In this document: positions 43,356 through 53,128 of the stretch, piece after piece
Numbering within the stretch: position 1 is the stretch's first letter
Layout: each line of letters opens with the position of its first letter
DNA from: SCGC-AAA076-P13 sp964276145
Lineage (GTDB): Bacteria > Pseudomonadota > Gammaproteobacteria > Magnimaribacterales > D2472
Length of the DNA stretch: 64,000 nt
Reading direction: 5' to 3'
Assembly (NCBI GenBank): GCA_964276145.1
Contig: CAXYDN010000007.1
Coordinates: 345,167 to 409,166 of the forward strand
The notes under the pieces: model-generated
The model's input: only the letters and a program-made list of their open reading frames with translations
Told to the model about the DNA's origin: nothing
Database searches by the model: none
Made by a program: the position numbers and the translations under genes

Positions 43356-43924
43356 TATTTATATGCTCCGTACAAATATATTTCACCTGATTGCTTTTTT
43401 GAAGCAGCAGGTTTAAAAGTTTGAACTATCTTGAAAGATAATTCCATTTTTTTTCGAAGATTCTTTAACATGCTGTTTTGAAAGGTCTTCATAATAAATG
43501 AACCGTTAGATGAATCTAAATATTTTACTGCTGTGTCTAATGTAAGACAGTTAAGCTCATATATATTTTCAATATCTATAGCATTTATACCAGTAATGTT
43601 GGGGGCTATATCTGAAATTACAAGACCAAAATTACCTTTTAGATCATGAATTAAATCTATCTCATTAATTTCTTCAATGCTATTCAAAAAGAAATGTACT
43701 CCATCCAAACGATCCATTTCTAAAATATCAATTGCATATACATCGGATAGAGGTGATTTTTTTTTAATATATTGTGACCAGCCTCCAGGTGCTGATCCTA
43801 AATCTAAAACGTTTTGTTTCTTTTTTAAGGCTCTAGTTTTTTGAATAATTTCATCAAGCTTATATACTGCCCTGGTTCTATAACCTTCTTGTTTTGCTTT
43901 ATTTGCCCAATTATCAGCATGCAT
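43355..43924 (-). CDS. rlmE: 23S rRNA 2'-O-ribose methyltransferase RlmE
   Basis: RlmE (RrmJ/FtsJ) methylates U2552 of 23S rRNA. SAM-binding VLDLGSAPGGWSQY at about 39-52, the catalytic Asp in ISDIAPN and Lys in FIMKTFQ are present, and YRTRAVYKLDEI opens the fold. The 189 residues lack part of the N-terminal tail of E. coli (209). It precedes ftsH, the conserved order. Confidence 0.96.
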   Translation of the reverse strand: MHADNWANKAKQEGYRTRAVYKLDEIIQKTRALKKKQNVLDLGSAPGGWSQYIKKKSPLSDVYAIDILEMDRLDGVHFFLNSIEEINEIDLIHDLKGNFGLVISDIAPNITGINAIDIENIYELNCLTLDTAVKYLDSSNGSFIMKTFQNSMLKNLRKKMELSFKIVQTFKPAASKKQSGEIYLYGAYK

Positions 43925-44400
43925 TAGATATGCTTTACTTCAATGATCTCATAAGTAAGTTTTCCTGAAGGTGTTTCGATAGAGACTTCGTCATCAACAA
44001 ATTTTCCAACAAGTCCTTTTGCAATTGGAGTATCAATAGAAATATGCCCTTTCTCAGGATTTGATTCTAAGTTACCTACTATCTTGTAGCTTAATTCTTT
44101 TTCAGCACCAACATCATAAAGCTTAATTGTTGAACCAAATACAACTCTTCCTGTTTCTGGTATATCTTTTACGTCAATAACCTGAGCATTTGCAAGAGCA
44201 GTTTCAATTTCACTAATTTTTGCTTCCATAAGACCTTGAAGCTCTTTGGCAGCATGATACTCTGCATTCTCTTTTAAATCTCCATGAGCCCTTGCTTCAG
44301 CTATAGCTTCAGAAATTTGTGGCCTTTCAATAAATTTTAATTGTGACAACTCTTCTTTTATAAAAAGTTCACCTTCTTTTGTTATAGGAATTCTACTCAT
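43924..44400 (-). CDS. greA: transcription elongation factor GreA
   Basis: GreA stimulates RNA cleavage by backtracked RNA polymerase. The 158 residues equal E. coli, with the N-terminal coiled coil (ARAHGDLKENAEYHAAKELQ carrying the acidic tip) and the C-terminal globular domain ending in YEIIEVKHI. It lies between carB and rlmE; yhbY, which often adjoins it, is missing. Confidence 0.97.
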   Translation of the reverse strand: MSRIPITKEGELFIKEELSQLKFIERPQISEAIAEARAHGDLKENAEYHAAKELQGLMEAKISEIETALANAQVIDVKDIPETGRVVFGSTIKLYDVGAEKELSYKIVGNLESNPEKGHISIDTPIAKGLVGKFVDDEVSIETPSGKLTYEIIEVKHI

Positions 44401-44425
44401 TGGTTGATTATAGCAATTAAGATGG

Positions 44426-47400
44426 TTAAGTATTTATTTCTTGAAGTGTATTGTATGACCAATCAGCTTCTTTGCTCTCTAGAGCTTGCATTATTGCAAA
44501 TGCGCCAAACATAGTTGTCGTGCAAAAAATCTTATTTTGAAGAGCTGTTCTTCTTATTGCTGCAGAGTCTTGAATAGATTGCTTACCCTCGGTTGTATTA
44601 ATAACCAAATCGATTTCATTATTTAAGAGGCTATCTACTGTATGAGGTCTTCCCTCATTAACCTTATTAATTCTCCGCACTTCATAATTCATTTCTTTTA
44701 TATAAGATGCCGTTCCTCCTGTTGCAACTATCTCAAAGCCTCTATTAACAATTAACGGGACTAGTTCATCTAAATATTTTTTATCGCTATCTTTTACACT
44801 TACAAAAACAGTTCCAGATCTTGGCATACTTTTATTGGCTCCTTTTTGAGCTTTTGCATAGGCTTCACCAAAATTAATACCTATTCCCATTACTTCACCA
44901 GTTGATTTCATTTCAGGCCCAAGGATTGGATCTACAAGAGGAAATTTATCAAACGGCATGACAGCTTCTTTTACAAAAGATAGTCCTGCTGGAAGTTGAC
45001 TGCTAAATTTTTGCTCATCTAAAGATTTTCCTATCATTGCCTTTGAGGCTACCTTTACTAGAGAGTTTCCGATAGCTTTTGAGATAAAGGGTACAGTTCT
45101 TGAAGCTCTTGGATTGACCTCAATAATATAGACATCGTTTTCTTTTACGGCAAATTGGATATTCATGAGGCCAATAATATCCAGCTCTTTTCCTATCTTT
45201 ATAGATTGTTTTGATATTTCATCTTGGACTTCTCTAGAGAGGCTATATGGAGGCAATGAACACGCTGAATCTCCAGAATGAATTCCAGCCTGCTCAATAT
45301 GTTGCAATATTCCACCTATTTTAATATTGTTTCCATCGGATACTACATCAACGTCAACTTCAATTGCATCAGTAAGATAGCTATCTAATAGAATTGGCTT
45401 GCTGTTTGATACCTCAACAGCTTCTGTGAGATACAACTCTAATTCATTTTCATTATGAACAAGTTGCATCGCCCTTCCTCCAAGAACATAAGATGGCCTA
45501 ACAACTATTGGAAAACCAATATTGTCAGCCTGAGCGATTGCTTCTGGAATATTTTTTACAGTAGCATTAGCTGGTTGCTTAAGATTTAATTTAATAATCA
45601 AATCTTGAAATCTTTCTCTATCTTCAGATCTATCAATTGCATCAACATTGGTACCAAGAATCTTTACACCCTGTTCAGATAGAATATCAGCAAGCTTAAG
45701 AGGGGTTTGGCCTCCAAATTGAATTATCACACCTTCTGGTTTTTCGTTATGAATAATATCTAGGATTTTTTCTGCCGTTATGGGCTCAAAATATAGTCTA
45801 TTAGAAACATCATAGTCTGTTGAAACAGTCTCAGGATTACAATTAACCATTATTGATTCATAGCCCTCTTCTTGCATAGCTAAAGATGCATGAACACAAC
45901 AGTAATCAAACTCTATACCTTGGCCAATTCTATTTGGTCCACTTCCCAGAACAAGGATTTTTTTATTTTTTGATGGGTTGCTTTCACACATATCCCCATA
46001 AGTTGAGTACATGTAACAAGTTGAAGTAGCAAACTCAGCCGCACAAGTATCTACCCTTCTGAAGATAGGGAATACATCATGAGAAATCCTTAAATTTCTG
46101 AAATCCATCTCGCTTGATTGAGTAAGCTCAGCAAGTCTTGAATCTGTAAAACCTTTTTTCTTTAAGTCAAAAATATCATCTTTAGTTAACGTATCTAGTT
46201 CTTTATTTCGAATACTTTTTTCAAGATTTAAAATTTCTTCAATTTGATCTAAGAACCAGTAATCAATTTTTGTTAATTTATGTATTTTTTCAAGACTCCA
46301 CCCTGCTCTTATTGCATCAGAAACATAAAATAGTCTTTTTGGACCTGGAAAAGTTAATTCATATAATATTTTATCCTCATGATTTTCATATGGCTTTTCT
46401 ACTACTGAATTAAGGCCATTCAAGTCTTCTTCCATGCTTGAAAGTGCCTTTTGAAGTGACTCTTGAAAATTTGAGCCAATTGCCATAACCTCTCCTACAG
46501 ACTTCATTTGCGTGGTAAGTTTAGGATCTGCTTGGGGAAACTTTTCAAAAGCAAATTTAGGAATTTTTGTAACAATATAATCAATGCTAGGCTCAAAAGA
46601 AGCTGGGGTGAGCCCTCCTGTAATATCATTCTTAAGTTCATCAAGCGTATAACCAACAGATAACAAAGCAGCAACTTTAGCAATCGGAAATCCTGTTGCT
46701 TTAGATGCAAGTGCAGATGACCTGCTGACTCTTGGATTCATTTCAATAACAACCATTTTCCCATTTTCAGGATTTATTGCGAATTGAACATTTGAACCAC
46801 CAGTGTCAACACCAATTTCTCTTAAAATTTTAAAAGAGGCATTTCTCATTACTTGATACTCTTTATCTGTGAGAGTTTGAGCAGGCGCTATGGTTATTGA
46901 ATCACCTGTATGAACTCCCATAGGGTCAAGATTTTCTATTGAACAAACTATAATACAGTTATCTTTACAATCTCTAACAACCTCCATCTCAAATTCTTTC
47001 CAGCCAATTAGTGACTCATCAATAAGAAGTTCACTGGTGGGAGATAATTCAAGACCTTTTTTACATATAGCCTCAAATTCATCAATGTTATAAGCAATTC
47101 CTCCACCAGTTCCGCCCATTGTGAAGGATGGTCTAATAATACAAGGGAAACCTATATACTTTTGAACTTCGAATGCATCATCCATAGTATGAGCAATTCC
47201 TGAATTAGGAGTTTCAATATCAATAGCCTTCATGGTTTCATCAAAGAGCTGTCTGTCTTCAGCTTTATCAATAGCTTCTCTGTTTGCTCCAATTAAGACA
47301 ACCCCATGTTTTTTTAGAACTCCTTTTTTATCTAAAGATAATGCTGTATTTAATGCTGTTTGCCCTCCCATTGTTGGCAATATGGCATCAGGCTTTTCTT

Positions 47401-47638
47401 TTTCAATAATTTTTTCAACTGATTTCCAGTGAATAGGCTCTATATATGTTGCATCTGCCATTAGTGGGTCTGTCATTATTGTTGCGGGATTAGAATTTAC
47501 TAAAATAACTCTAAACCCTTCTTCTTTGAGAGCTTTACATGCTTGCGCTCCAGAATAATCAAACTCACATGCTTGACCAATGATTATTGGACCAGCTCCA
47601 ATAATTAAGATTGAATTAATATCCTTACGTTTTGGCAT
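44426..47638 (-). CDS. carB: carbamoyl-phosphate synthase large subunit
   Basis: CarB makes carbamoyl phosphate from bicarbonate, ammonia and two ATP for pyrimidines and arginine. The two homologous ATP-grasp halves are visible, each beginning with the ILGSGP/IIGAGP motif (residues about 11 and 560), and the C-terminal allosteric MGS-like domain starts near 945. The 1070 residues match E. coli (1073). It overlaps carA by 14 bases. Confidence 0.98.
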   Translation of the reverse strand: MPKRKDINSILIIGAGPIIIGQACEFDYSGAQACKALKEEGFRVILVNSNPATIMTDPLMADATYIEPIHWKSVEKIIEKEKPDAILPTMGGQTALNTALSLDKKGVLKKHGVVLIGANREAIDKAEDRQLFDETMKAIDIETPNSGIAHTMDDAFEVQKYIGFPCIIRPSFTMGGTGGGIAYNIDEFEAICKKGLELSPTSELLIDESLIGWKEFEMEVVRDCKDNCIIVCSIENLDPMGVHTGDSITIAPAQTLTDKEYQVMRNASFKILREIGVDTGGSNVQFAINPENGKMVVIEMNPRVSRSSALASKATGFPIAKVAALLSVGYTLDELKNDITGGLTPASFEPSIDYIVTKIPKFAFEKFPQADPKLTTQMKSVGEVMAIGSNFQESLQKALSSMEEDLNGLNSVVEKPYENHEDKILYELTFPGPKRLFYVSDAIRAGWSLEKIHKLTKIDYWFLDQIEEILNLEKSIRNKELDTLTKDDIFDLKKKGFTDSRLAELTQSSEMDFRNLRISHDVFPIFRRVDTCAAEFATSTCYMYSTYGDMCESNPSKNKKILVLGSGPNRIGQGIEFDYCCVHASLAMQEEGYESIMVNCNPETVSTDYDVSNRLYFEPITAEKILDIIHNEKPEGVIIQFGGQTPLKLADILSEQGVKILGTNVDAIDRSEDRERFQDLIIKLNLKQPANATVKNIPEAIAQADNIGFPIVVRPSYVLGGRAMQLVHNENELELYLTEAVEVSNSKPILLDSYLTDAIEVDVDVVSDGNNIKIGGILQHIEQAGIHSGDSACSLPPYSLSREVQDEISKQSIKIGKELDIIGLMNIQFAVKENDVYIIEVNPRASRTVPFISKAIGNSLVKVASKAMIGKSLDEQKFSSQLPAGLSFVKEAVMPFDKFPLVDPILGPEMKSTGEVMGIGINFGEAYAKAQKGANKSMPRSGTVFVSVKDSDKKYLDELVPLIVNRGFEIVATGGTASYIKEMNYEVRRINKVNEGRPHTVDSLLNNEIDLVINTTEGKQSIQDSAAIRRTALQNKIFCTTTMFGAFAIMQALESKEADWSYNTLQEINT

Positions 47639-48746
47639 GTTCTTCTACCATGATTCTAAATTTGTTAAATAATGTCTGAATTTCTTGAGGTCCTGGGCTT
47701 GCTTCTGGGTGACCTTGAAAACTGAATGCTGGCACATCATTAAACTCAATACCTTGCAATGAACCATCAAATAAAGAAATATGAGATGGTTTTATATTAT
47801 TTGGTAAAGAATCTAAATCAACAGCGAAACCATGATTTTGACTTGTGATAAACACTTCTTTTGTGATTAGATCTTGTACTGGATGATTAGCTCCGTGATG
47901 ACCAAATTTCATTTTGTAAGTTTTTGCACCTCCGGCTAAGGCAAGAAGTTGATGACCAAGACAAATGCCAAATATTGGAATATTTAATTCTAAGAATTTT
48001 TTAATATTTTCAATTGCATAAGTGCAAGGCTCAGGGTCCCCAGGACCATTTGAAAGAAAAATTCCGTTTGGGGATAGTTGCAACACTTCTTCAAAAGTTG
48101 TTTCTGCATTAACAACACGAATAGTACCTACATGGTCTGATAGAAGTCTTAAAATATTTGTCTTTATTCCGAAATCATATGCAACTATTAAAGGTTCATT
48201 TGAAGAGACAGCATGTTCAGGCCAAACTCCTTCATTCCAGTCATAGTCTTCCTTGGAACTAACAACCTTAGCTAAATCAAGCCCCTTTAATCCAGTAAAA
48301 CCTTTTGCTCTTTTAACAGCTTCTTCTTCTGTAATTTGAGACAAAGATGCTATACAGCTGTTCATAGATCCTTTATCTCTTAAAAGCGATGTTAATTTTC
48401 TAGTATTGATACCTGAAATTGCTATAACTTTTTCTTCAACCAAAAATTCTTCAAGTGTTTTGGTAGAGCGCCAATTGCTCGGTTTTTCACAAAACTCATG
48501 AATAACCATTCCAGATGCATGAATTTGCGATGATTCATTATCATCATTATTGATTCCTGTATTTCCTATATGAGGATGAGTGAAAGTAATGATTTGTTTT
48601 TTATAAGAAGGGTCTGTGATTATTTCTTGATACCCTGTCATTGATGTATTGAAAACAATTTCTCCAACCTCAATTTTTTCTTCACCAAAACCATCTCCAT
48701 AGAATATACTTCCATCTTCAAGAGCTAATATGGCAGGAAATGACAT
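47625..48746 (-). CDS. carA: carbamoyl-phosphate synthase small subunit
   Basis: CarA is the glutamine amidotransferase that supplies ammonia to CarB. The class I glutaminase site is seen as the nucleophile in GICLGHQLLALA and His/Glu in FQGHPEASPGP; the N-terminal half begins PAILALEDGSIFYG. The ATG at 48746 (373 residues) is preceded by an AGAGG ribosome-binding site; a TTG one codon earlier is also in frame. It heads the carA-carB-greA-rlmE-ftsH-glmM-tpiA-secG run. Confidence 0.97.
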   Translation of the reverse strand: MSFPAILALEDGSIFYGDGFGEEKIEVGEIVFNTSMTGYQEIITDPSYKKQIITFTHPHIGNTGINNDDNESSQIHASGMVIHEFCEKPSNWRSTKTLEEFLVEEKVIAISGINTRKLTSLLRDKGSMNSCIASLSQITEEEAVKRAKGFTGLKGLDLAKVVSSKEDYDWNEGVWPEHAVSSNEPLIVAYDFGIKTNILRLLSDHVGTIRVVNAETTFEEVLQLSPNGIFLSNGPGDPEPCTYAIENIKKFLELNIPIFGICLGHQLLALAGGAKTYKMKFGHHGANHPVQDLITKEVFITSQNHGFAVDLDSLPNNIKPSHISLFDGSLQGIEFNDVPAFSFQGHPEASPGPQEIQTLFNKFRIMVEEHAKT

Positions 48747-48855
48747 CAAAAAAGACCTCTTGTAAGAGTAATTTTAAAGAAATAAGATGGGAAGCTATTT
48801 AAAGAAATTTTGGTTTTTAATGAGCTAAAATATCGTGCTGGCATTAAAATTGTAC

Positions 48856-48886
48856 TTTATAGACTTAGTTGCCAACTGTCTATACT
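48856..48886. promoter_or_regulatory. symmetric divergent promoter/operator between carA and map
   Basis: The inverted repeat TATAGAC-N13-GTCTATA (48858-48884) also pairs inside as AGTT/AACT. It overlaps a -10 on each strand: TATACT (48881-48886) towards map and TATAAA (48856-48861, minus) towards carA, each with its TATAGA arm 17 bases upstream. The arrangement suggests two face-to-face promoters sharing one operator. The rest of the 142-base gap shows nothing certain. Confidence 0.4.
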
Positions 48887-48888
48887 AA

Positions 48889-49671
48889 ATGAAAAAAAAT
48901 ATGAAAATATCTATAAAAACTCAATCTGAAATTCAAAAAATGAGAATTGCAGGAAAGCTTGCATCTGAGGTTTTAGAGATGATTGAACCCTATGTTATTC
49001 CTGGTGTATCTACTGAAGAGTTGGACAGAAGATGTTATGAGCACATTGTAAATGTTCAAAAAGCTATTCCTGCTAACGTTGGCTATAGGGGTTTTGAAAA
49101 AACTATTTGTTCTAGTATTAATCAAGTTATTTGTCATGGCATACCTGATAAGAATAGAATCCTTAAAGAGGGTGATATTATAAATATTGATGTCACAGTT
49201 ATTAAAGATGGATGGCATGGTGATACATCAAAAATGTATCTAGTTGGTAAATGCCAGCCTCATAATGAAAGATTGGTAAAGATTACTCAAGAATGTTTAT
49301 ATAAAGCCATAGAAGTTGTGAAACCTGGTGGTTATCTTGGTGATATAGGGCATGCAATTCAGCAGCATGCTGAATCAAACTATTATAGCGTCGTAGAAGA
49401 TTATTGTGGACATGGTATTGGTAATGTTTATCACGAAGAACCCCAAATATTACATTATGGCAAACCTGGAAAAGGTACACAGATTCTTGAAGGTATGTGT
49501 TTTACAATTGAGCCAATGATCAATCAAGGTTCAAAATATTGCAAAACCCTACAAGATGGTTGGACTGTAGAAACAAAAGATGGCAGAAATTCTGCACAAT
49601 GGGAACATACACTAGCTGTTACGAAAAATGGAGTAGAAGTTCTTACGAAAAGACATGAAGAGTCTATATGA
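48889..49671 (+). CDS. map: methionine aminopeptidase, type I
   Basis: Map removes the initiator methionine from new proteins. The five metal ligands are visible in context: Asp in IDVTVIKDGWHGDTS (two), His in GHGIG, Glu in FTIEPM and Glu in QWEHTLAV. It is 260 residues, or 256 from the second ATG at 48901 (MKISIKT), which aligns better with E. coli Map (264). Neither start has a Shine-Dalgarno sequence. It overlaps glnD as ATGA. Confidence 0.97.
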   Translation: MKKNMKISIKTQSEIQKMRIAGKLASEVLEMIEPYVIPGVSTEELDRRCYEHIVNVQKAIPANVGYRGFEKTICSSINQVICHGIPDKNRILKEGDIINIDVTVIKDGWHGDTSKMYLVGKCQPHNERLVKITQECLYKAIEVVKPGGYLGDIGHAIQQHAESNYYSVVEDYCGHGIGNVYHEEPQILHYGKPGKGTQILEGMCFTIEPMINQGSKYCKTLQDGWTVETKDGRNSAQWEHTLAVTKNGVEVLTKRHEESI

Positions 49672-52184
49672 CAAAAAATAGCTCAAATATAATTAAGAGC
49701 TTTCTTAATGATTTTCCTGAAATATTTCACTCTCCTCAAAAAGTTAATGCTTATCTTCAAGATTATTCAAAAAATATTGAGGAAATAATCGTAAAAGATT
49801 TTGTTAATTTTGGACTTAAAGATGATTTTGCAATCTACGCTAACGGAGGTTTTGGAAGACAAGAGCTCTATCCTTCATCTGACATAGATCTTTCAATTAT
49901 CCAGAAGAAAAAAAATATTAATAATACTGACAATTTAGAAAAATTCATTGCTAAATTATGGGATTTAGGGCTTCAGGTGGGTCACTCTGTCAGGACTATC
50001 AAAGATATTAAAAAAATTGCAAAAGAGGATCCAAAAGAATTTACATCATATCTAACCAGAAGACCCCTGCTAACTAATAAGAAGACTGATGAGAGTATAA
50101 ATCTGGCATTAAGCAAAATATGGTCAAAGAAAAAATTTTATAAAGTAAAACTTTCTGAGCAAGAAGAAAGATATAAATCTTTTTTTTCAACAGAATACAA
50201 CCTAGAACCAAATCTCAAAGAATCTCCAGGAACATTGAGAGACTTTCAAACATCATTATGGATATTACAGCATTGTTTTGATCTTGAAAATATAGATGGT
50301 ATTAAAAAATCTAAAGAATTTGGAAATGAAATTGAAGAAGTTATCAATTCATATAATTTTGTAAAGGCTATGAGATATATAACAAATATTATTTCAAATA
50401 AAAATAGACTTACCTTTGAAATACAAGTAGAAATAGCAGATAAAGCTAAACTTAAGGAAGGCACAACAAAGAGATCTGTAGAAAAATTAATGCAAAAATT
50501 TTATGAAAATGCTTCAAATCTTTCAAATTTTAACAATCTTGTTTTTGAGAAATTTAAAGAACAAAATCAATTTGCAATTACAAAAAATTATGGAGAGTTT
50601 TTCGTACGAGGAAATAAAATTGGTCTTAAAAAAGATGCTAATCTTGAAAAGCAAAAAGAGCTTATATTCGATATTTTTATTGCAATAGGAAAAAGTAAAA
50701 AAATTAATGCCATAGAAACATCATCAATGTCTCTTTTAAAAAATAATCTAAATTTAATAGATACAAATTTTAGGAATGATCAAAAGCATGCATCTAAATT
50801 TCTTGAAATTTTAAAATCACAATACAACCTTTCTTCAATTTTAAAATCAATGAAAAGTATAGGAGTAATTCAAAAATATATACCAGAGCTTGATGAAGTT
50901 ATTGGCCAGATGCAGTTCGACTTATTTCACGTTTATACCGTAGATGAGCATACATTTAAAGTTGTTAGGAATATGCGACAAATGCATATTCATTATGTAG
51001 AGGAGTTTAAACTTGAGTATGAGTTGATCAATAAGTTGCCAAAAATAGAGATTCTTTATCTGGCTGGACTTTTTCATGACTTAGGTAAAGGCAAAGGAGG
51101 AGATCACTCAAAAATTGGCGCTAAAACAAGTCTAGATTTTGCTAAAAAAATTGGTCTCTCAAAAGCTGATGCAGATCTTATTTCCTGGCTTGTATTAAAT
51201 CATCTTGAAATGTCATCTATTTCTCAGAAGAAAGATATTTCCGATCCAGATACCATTACTGCTTTTGCTGATCTTGCCATAACCACAGAAAGACTTGATT
51301 ATCTCTACCTTTTGACGATTAATGATATTAGAGCAACAAACCCTGCGCTTTGGAATGGTTGGAAGCATGGTCTACTAAGGGACTTATTTTTATTAACAAG
51401 ATCACAATTAAATAAAGAGCCTATCAAAACAATAGAAGAAATCTCTGAAGATAGAAAAAAGAATGCGGTTCAGCATTTTGCTGATCTTAATGATAAGAAA
51501 GAAATTCAAAGTTACTTTAAATTATTCGATGATTCATATTTTACAAAAAATAATTTAGATAGATTAAAGTGGCAGAGTAATCTTATTCTTGATGCTATTG
51601 ATGACTCTTCAGTAATCGGGTGCAGAAAATGTTTTGGGAATTTATTAGAAATATTTATTAAAACAGATAATTCTGATGGGTTATTTTTAAAACTTGTAGA
51701 AGTATTGGAGATTTCAGGGCTTGAGATAATAGATGCAAATATATCAACAAGCTTAAATAAAACTATTGCAGCTAATACATTCATTACTAAGTTTTCATAT
51801 CATGATAGAGTGCTCAGCAAATCTGAAGTTAAAGATCTTCAACTAAAAATTACTAATAATTTCAATACTTTTTCAGTTCAAAAGAAAAACGTTCTCAAGA
51901 AAAAGAAAAATGTTGAAACGTTTAATAAAAAAATTAATATTACAAATATTGAAGAGACCGCTAAGAAAAGAAACCTATTAACAATTGAAACCTCAGATAG
52001 TCCGGGTCTTCTTATAAAGATTGCAAAAGTTCTTCATGAAAATGGAACATCTATTTATTCAGCGAGAATTAACACTTTAGGAGACAGGGTTGAAGACACA
52101 TTTGAGATAGAAGATATGACACTTTCTTGTGTTTCAAAGAATAAAATTGAAAAAATAAGCGTAAGTCTTAAAGAAACCCTATAA
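49668..52184 (+). CDS. glnD: PII uridylyltransferase/uridylyl-removing enzyme
   Basis: GlnD senses glutamine and adds or removes UMP on PII proteins, controlling nitrogen metabolism. The nucleotidyltransferase motif GGFGRQELYPSSDIDLS is at about 60-76, the HD hydrolase motif LFHDLGKGKGGDHS near 467, and two ACT glutamine-sensing domains fill the end (ETSDSPGLLIKIAKVL). The 838 residues are near the usual 890, so the enzyme looks whole. The map-glnD-dapD order is that of Pseudomonas (dapC missing). Confidence 0.96.
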   Translation: MTKNSSNIIKSFLNDFPEIFHSPQKVNAYLQDYSKNIEEIIVKDFVNFGLKDDFAIYANGGFGRQELYPSSDIDLSIIQKKKNINNTDNLEKFIAKLWDLGLQVGHSVRTIKDIKKIAKEDPKEFTSYLTRRPLLTNKKTDESINLALSKIWSKKKFYKVKLSEQEERYKSFFSTEYNLEPNLKESPGTLRDFQTSLWILQHCFDLENIDGIKKSKEFGNEIEEVINSYNFVKAMRYITNIISNKNRLTFEIQVEIADKAKLKEGTTKRSVEKLMQKFYENASNLSNFNNLVFEKFKEQNQFAITKNYGEFFVRGNKIGLKKDANLEKQKELIFDIFIAIGKSKKINAIETSSMSLLKNNLNLIDTNFRNDQKHASKFLEILKSQYNLSSILKSMKSIGVIQKYIPELDEVIGQMQFDLFHVYTVDEHTFKVVRNMRQMHIHYVEEFKLEYELINKLPKIEILYLAGLFHDLGKGKGGDHSKIGAKTSLDFAKKIGLSKADADLISWLVLNHLEMSSISQKKDISDPDTITAFADLAITTERLDYLYLLTINDIRATNPALWNGWKHGLLRDLFLLTRSQLNKEPIKTIEEISEDRKKNAVQHFADLNDKKEIQSYFKLFDDSYFTKNNLDRLKWQSNLILDAIDDSSVIGCRKCFGNLLEIFIKTDNSDGLFLKLVEVLEISGLEIIDANISTSLNKTIAANTFITKFSYHDRVLSKSEVKDLQLKITNNFNTFSVQKKNVLKKKKNVETFNKKINITNIEETAKKRNLLTIETSDSPGLLIKIAKVLHENGTSIYSARINTLGDRVEDTFEIEDMTLSCVSKNKIEKISVSLKETL

Positions 52185-52201
52185 ATAATATTTATCATCA
52201 C

Positions 52202-52213
52202 TATAATAGCTGC
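52202..52213 (+). promoter_or_regulatory. -10 box directly before dapD, probably leaderless
   Basis: TATAAT (52202-52207) lies exactly 6 bases before the dapD ATG at 52214, placing the transcription start on the start codon. No ribosome-binding site or good -35 is seen. Confidence 0.45.
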
Positions 52214-53128
52214 ATGAATATTGAAGCTATTGGCTTAATAAATAGATCTAAAAATGGAGATGTCCTTGATGTCTTCTTCCCTGTTGTTAATTTCAATGGA
52301 GAAAAAACTGATACTCAAGATCTAAATAATATAGAGTCAGAAAGAGAAATTATAGAATTATCTTGGAATCAAGATGATCTTGATGCATCTATAAGTGATG
52401 CTGTCTCCGCATATCTAAAGCTACATTTGCTCTCATATAAATTTGTGTTGCCTAATTCTATAAATCTAGATGGACTTTTTGCCTCTCTGCCAAATGTTGC
52501 ATGGACTAATCAAGGACCTATTTCTATAAATGAGGTTGATGAAAGATTATTAGAATCAAAGGTTGGTATGAATAACTTATATATAAGATCATTAGATAAG
52601 TTTCCATGTCTAACAGATTACATTATCCCTAAAAACGTTAGAATTGCAGACGCATCAAGAGTAAGACTTGGAGCCTATTTGAGTTCTGGAACAACCGTAA
52701 TGCATGAAGGTTTTGTCAATTTTAATGCGGGAACTCTAGGTAACGCCATGATTGAAGGAAGAATATCTGCTGGGGTTGTTATTGGAGATAATTCTGATTT
52801 AGGTGGCGGATGCAGTACCATGGGCACCCTATCTGGAGGGAATGATATAAAAATTTCTGTCGGAAAAAATTGCCTGCTAGGTGCAAACTCTGGGCTTGGA
52901 ATACCCCTAGGTGATAACTGCACTGTGGAAGCGGGCTTATACATAACTAGCGGAACAAAAATTCAACTTTTTGATGCTGATGGAAATCCAACAATTATTA
53001 AAAAAGGATTAGAACTAGCTGGTTCAGCTAATTTAGTTTTCTTAAGAAACTCTTTAAATGGCATGGTAATTGCAAAACCAAATACAAAATCAATAGAATT
53101 AAATACACAACTACATAAAAATGATTGA
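52214..53128 (+). CDS. dapD: tetrahydrodipicolinate N-succinyltransferase
   Basis: DapD succinylates tetrahydrodipicolinate in the lysine/diaminopimelate pathway. The C-terminal left-handed beta-helix of hexapeptide repeats is clear (for example RLGAYLSSGTTVMHEGFVNF, then GNAMIEGRISAGVVIG). The 304 residues and the N-terminal part fit the long Pseudomonas/actinobacterial DapD type rather than the E. coli one. It overlaps dapE by 8 bases. Confidence 0.95.
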   Translation: MNIEAIGLINRSKNGDVLDVFFPVVNFNGEKTDTQDLNNIESEREIIELSWNQDDLDASISDAVSAYLKLHLLSYKFVLPNSINLDGLFASLPNVAWTNQGPISINEVDERLLESKVGMNNLYIRSLDKFPCLTDYIIPKNVRIADASRVRLGAYLSSGTTVMHEGFVNFNAGTLGNAMIEGRISAGVVIGDNSDLGGGCSTMGTLSGGNDIKISVGKNCLLGANSGLGIPLGDNCTVEAGLYITSGTKIQLFDADGNPTIIKKGLELAGSANLVFLRNSLNGMVIAKPNTKSIELNTQLHKND

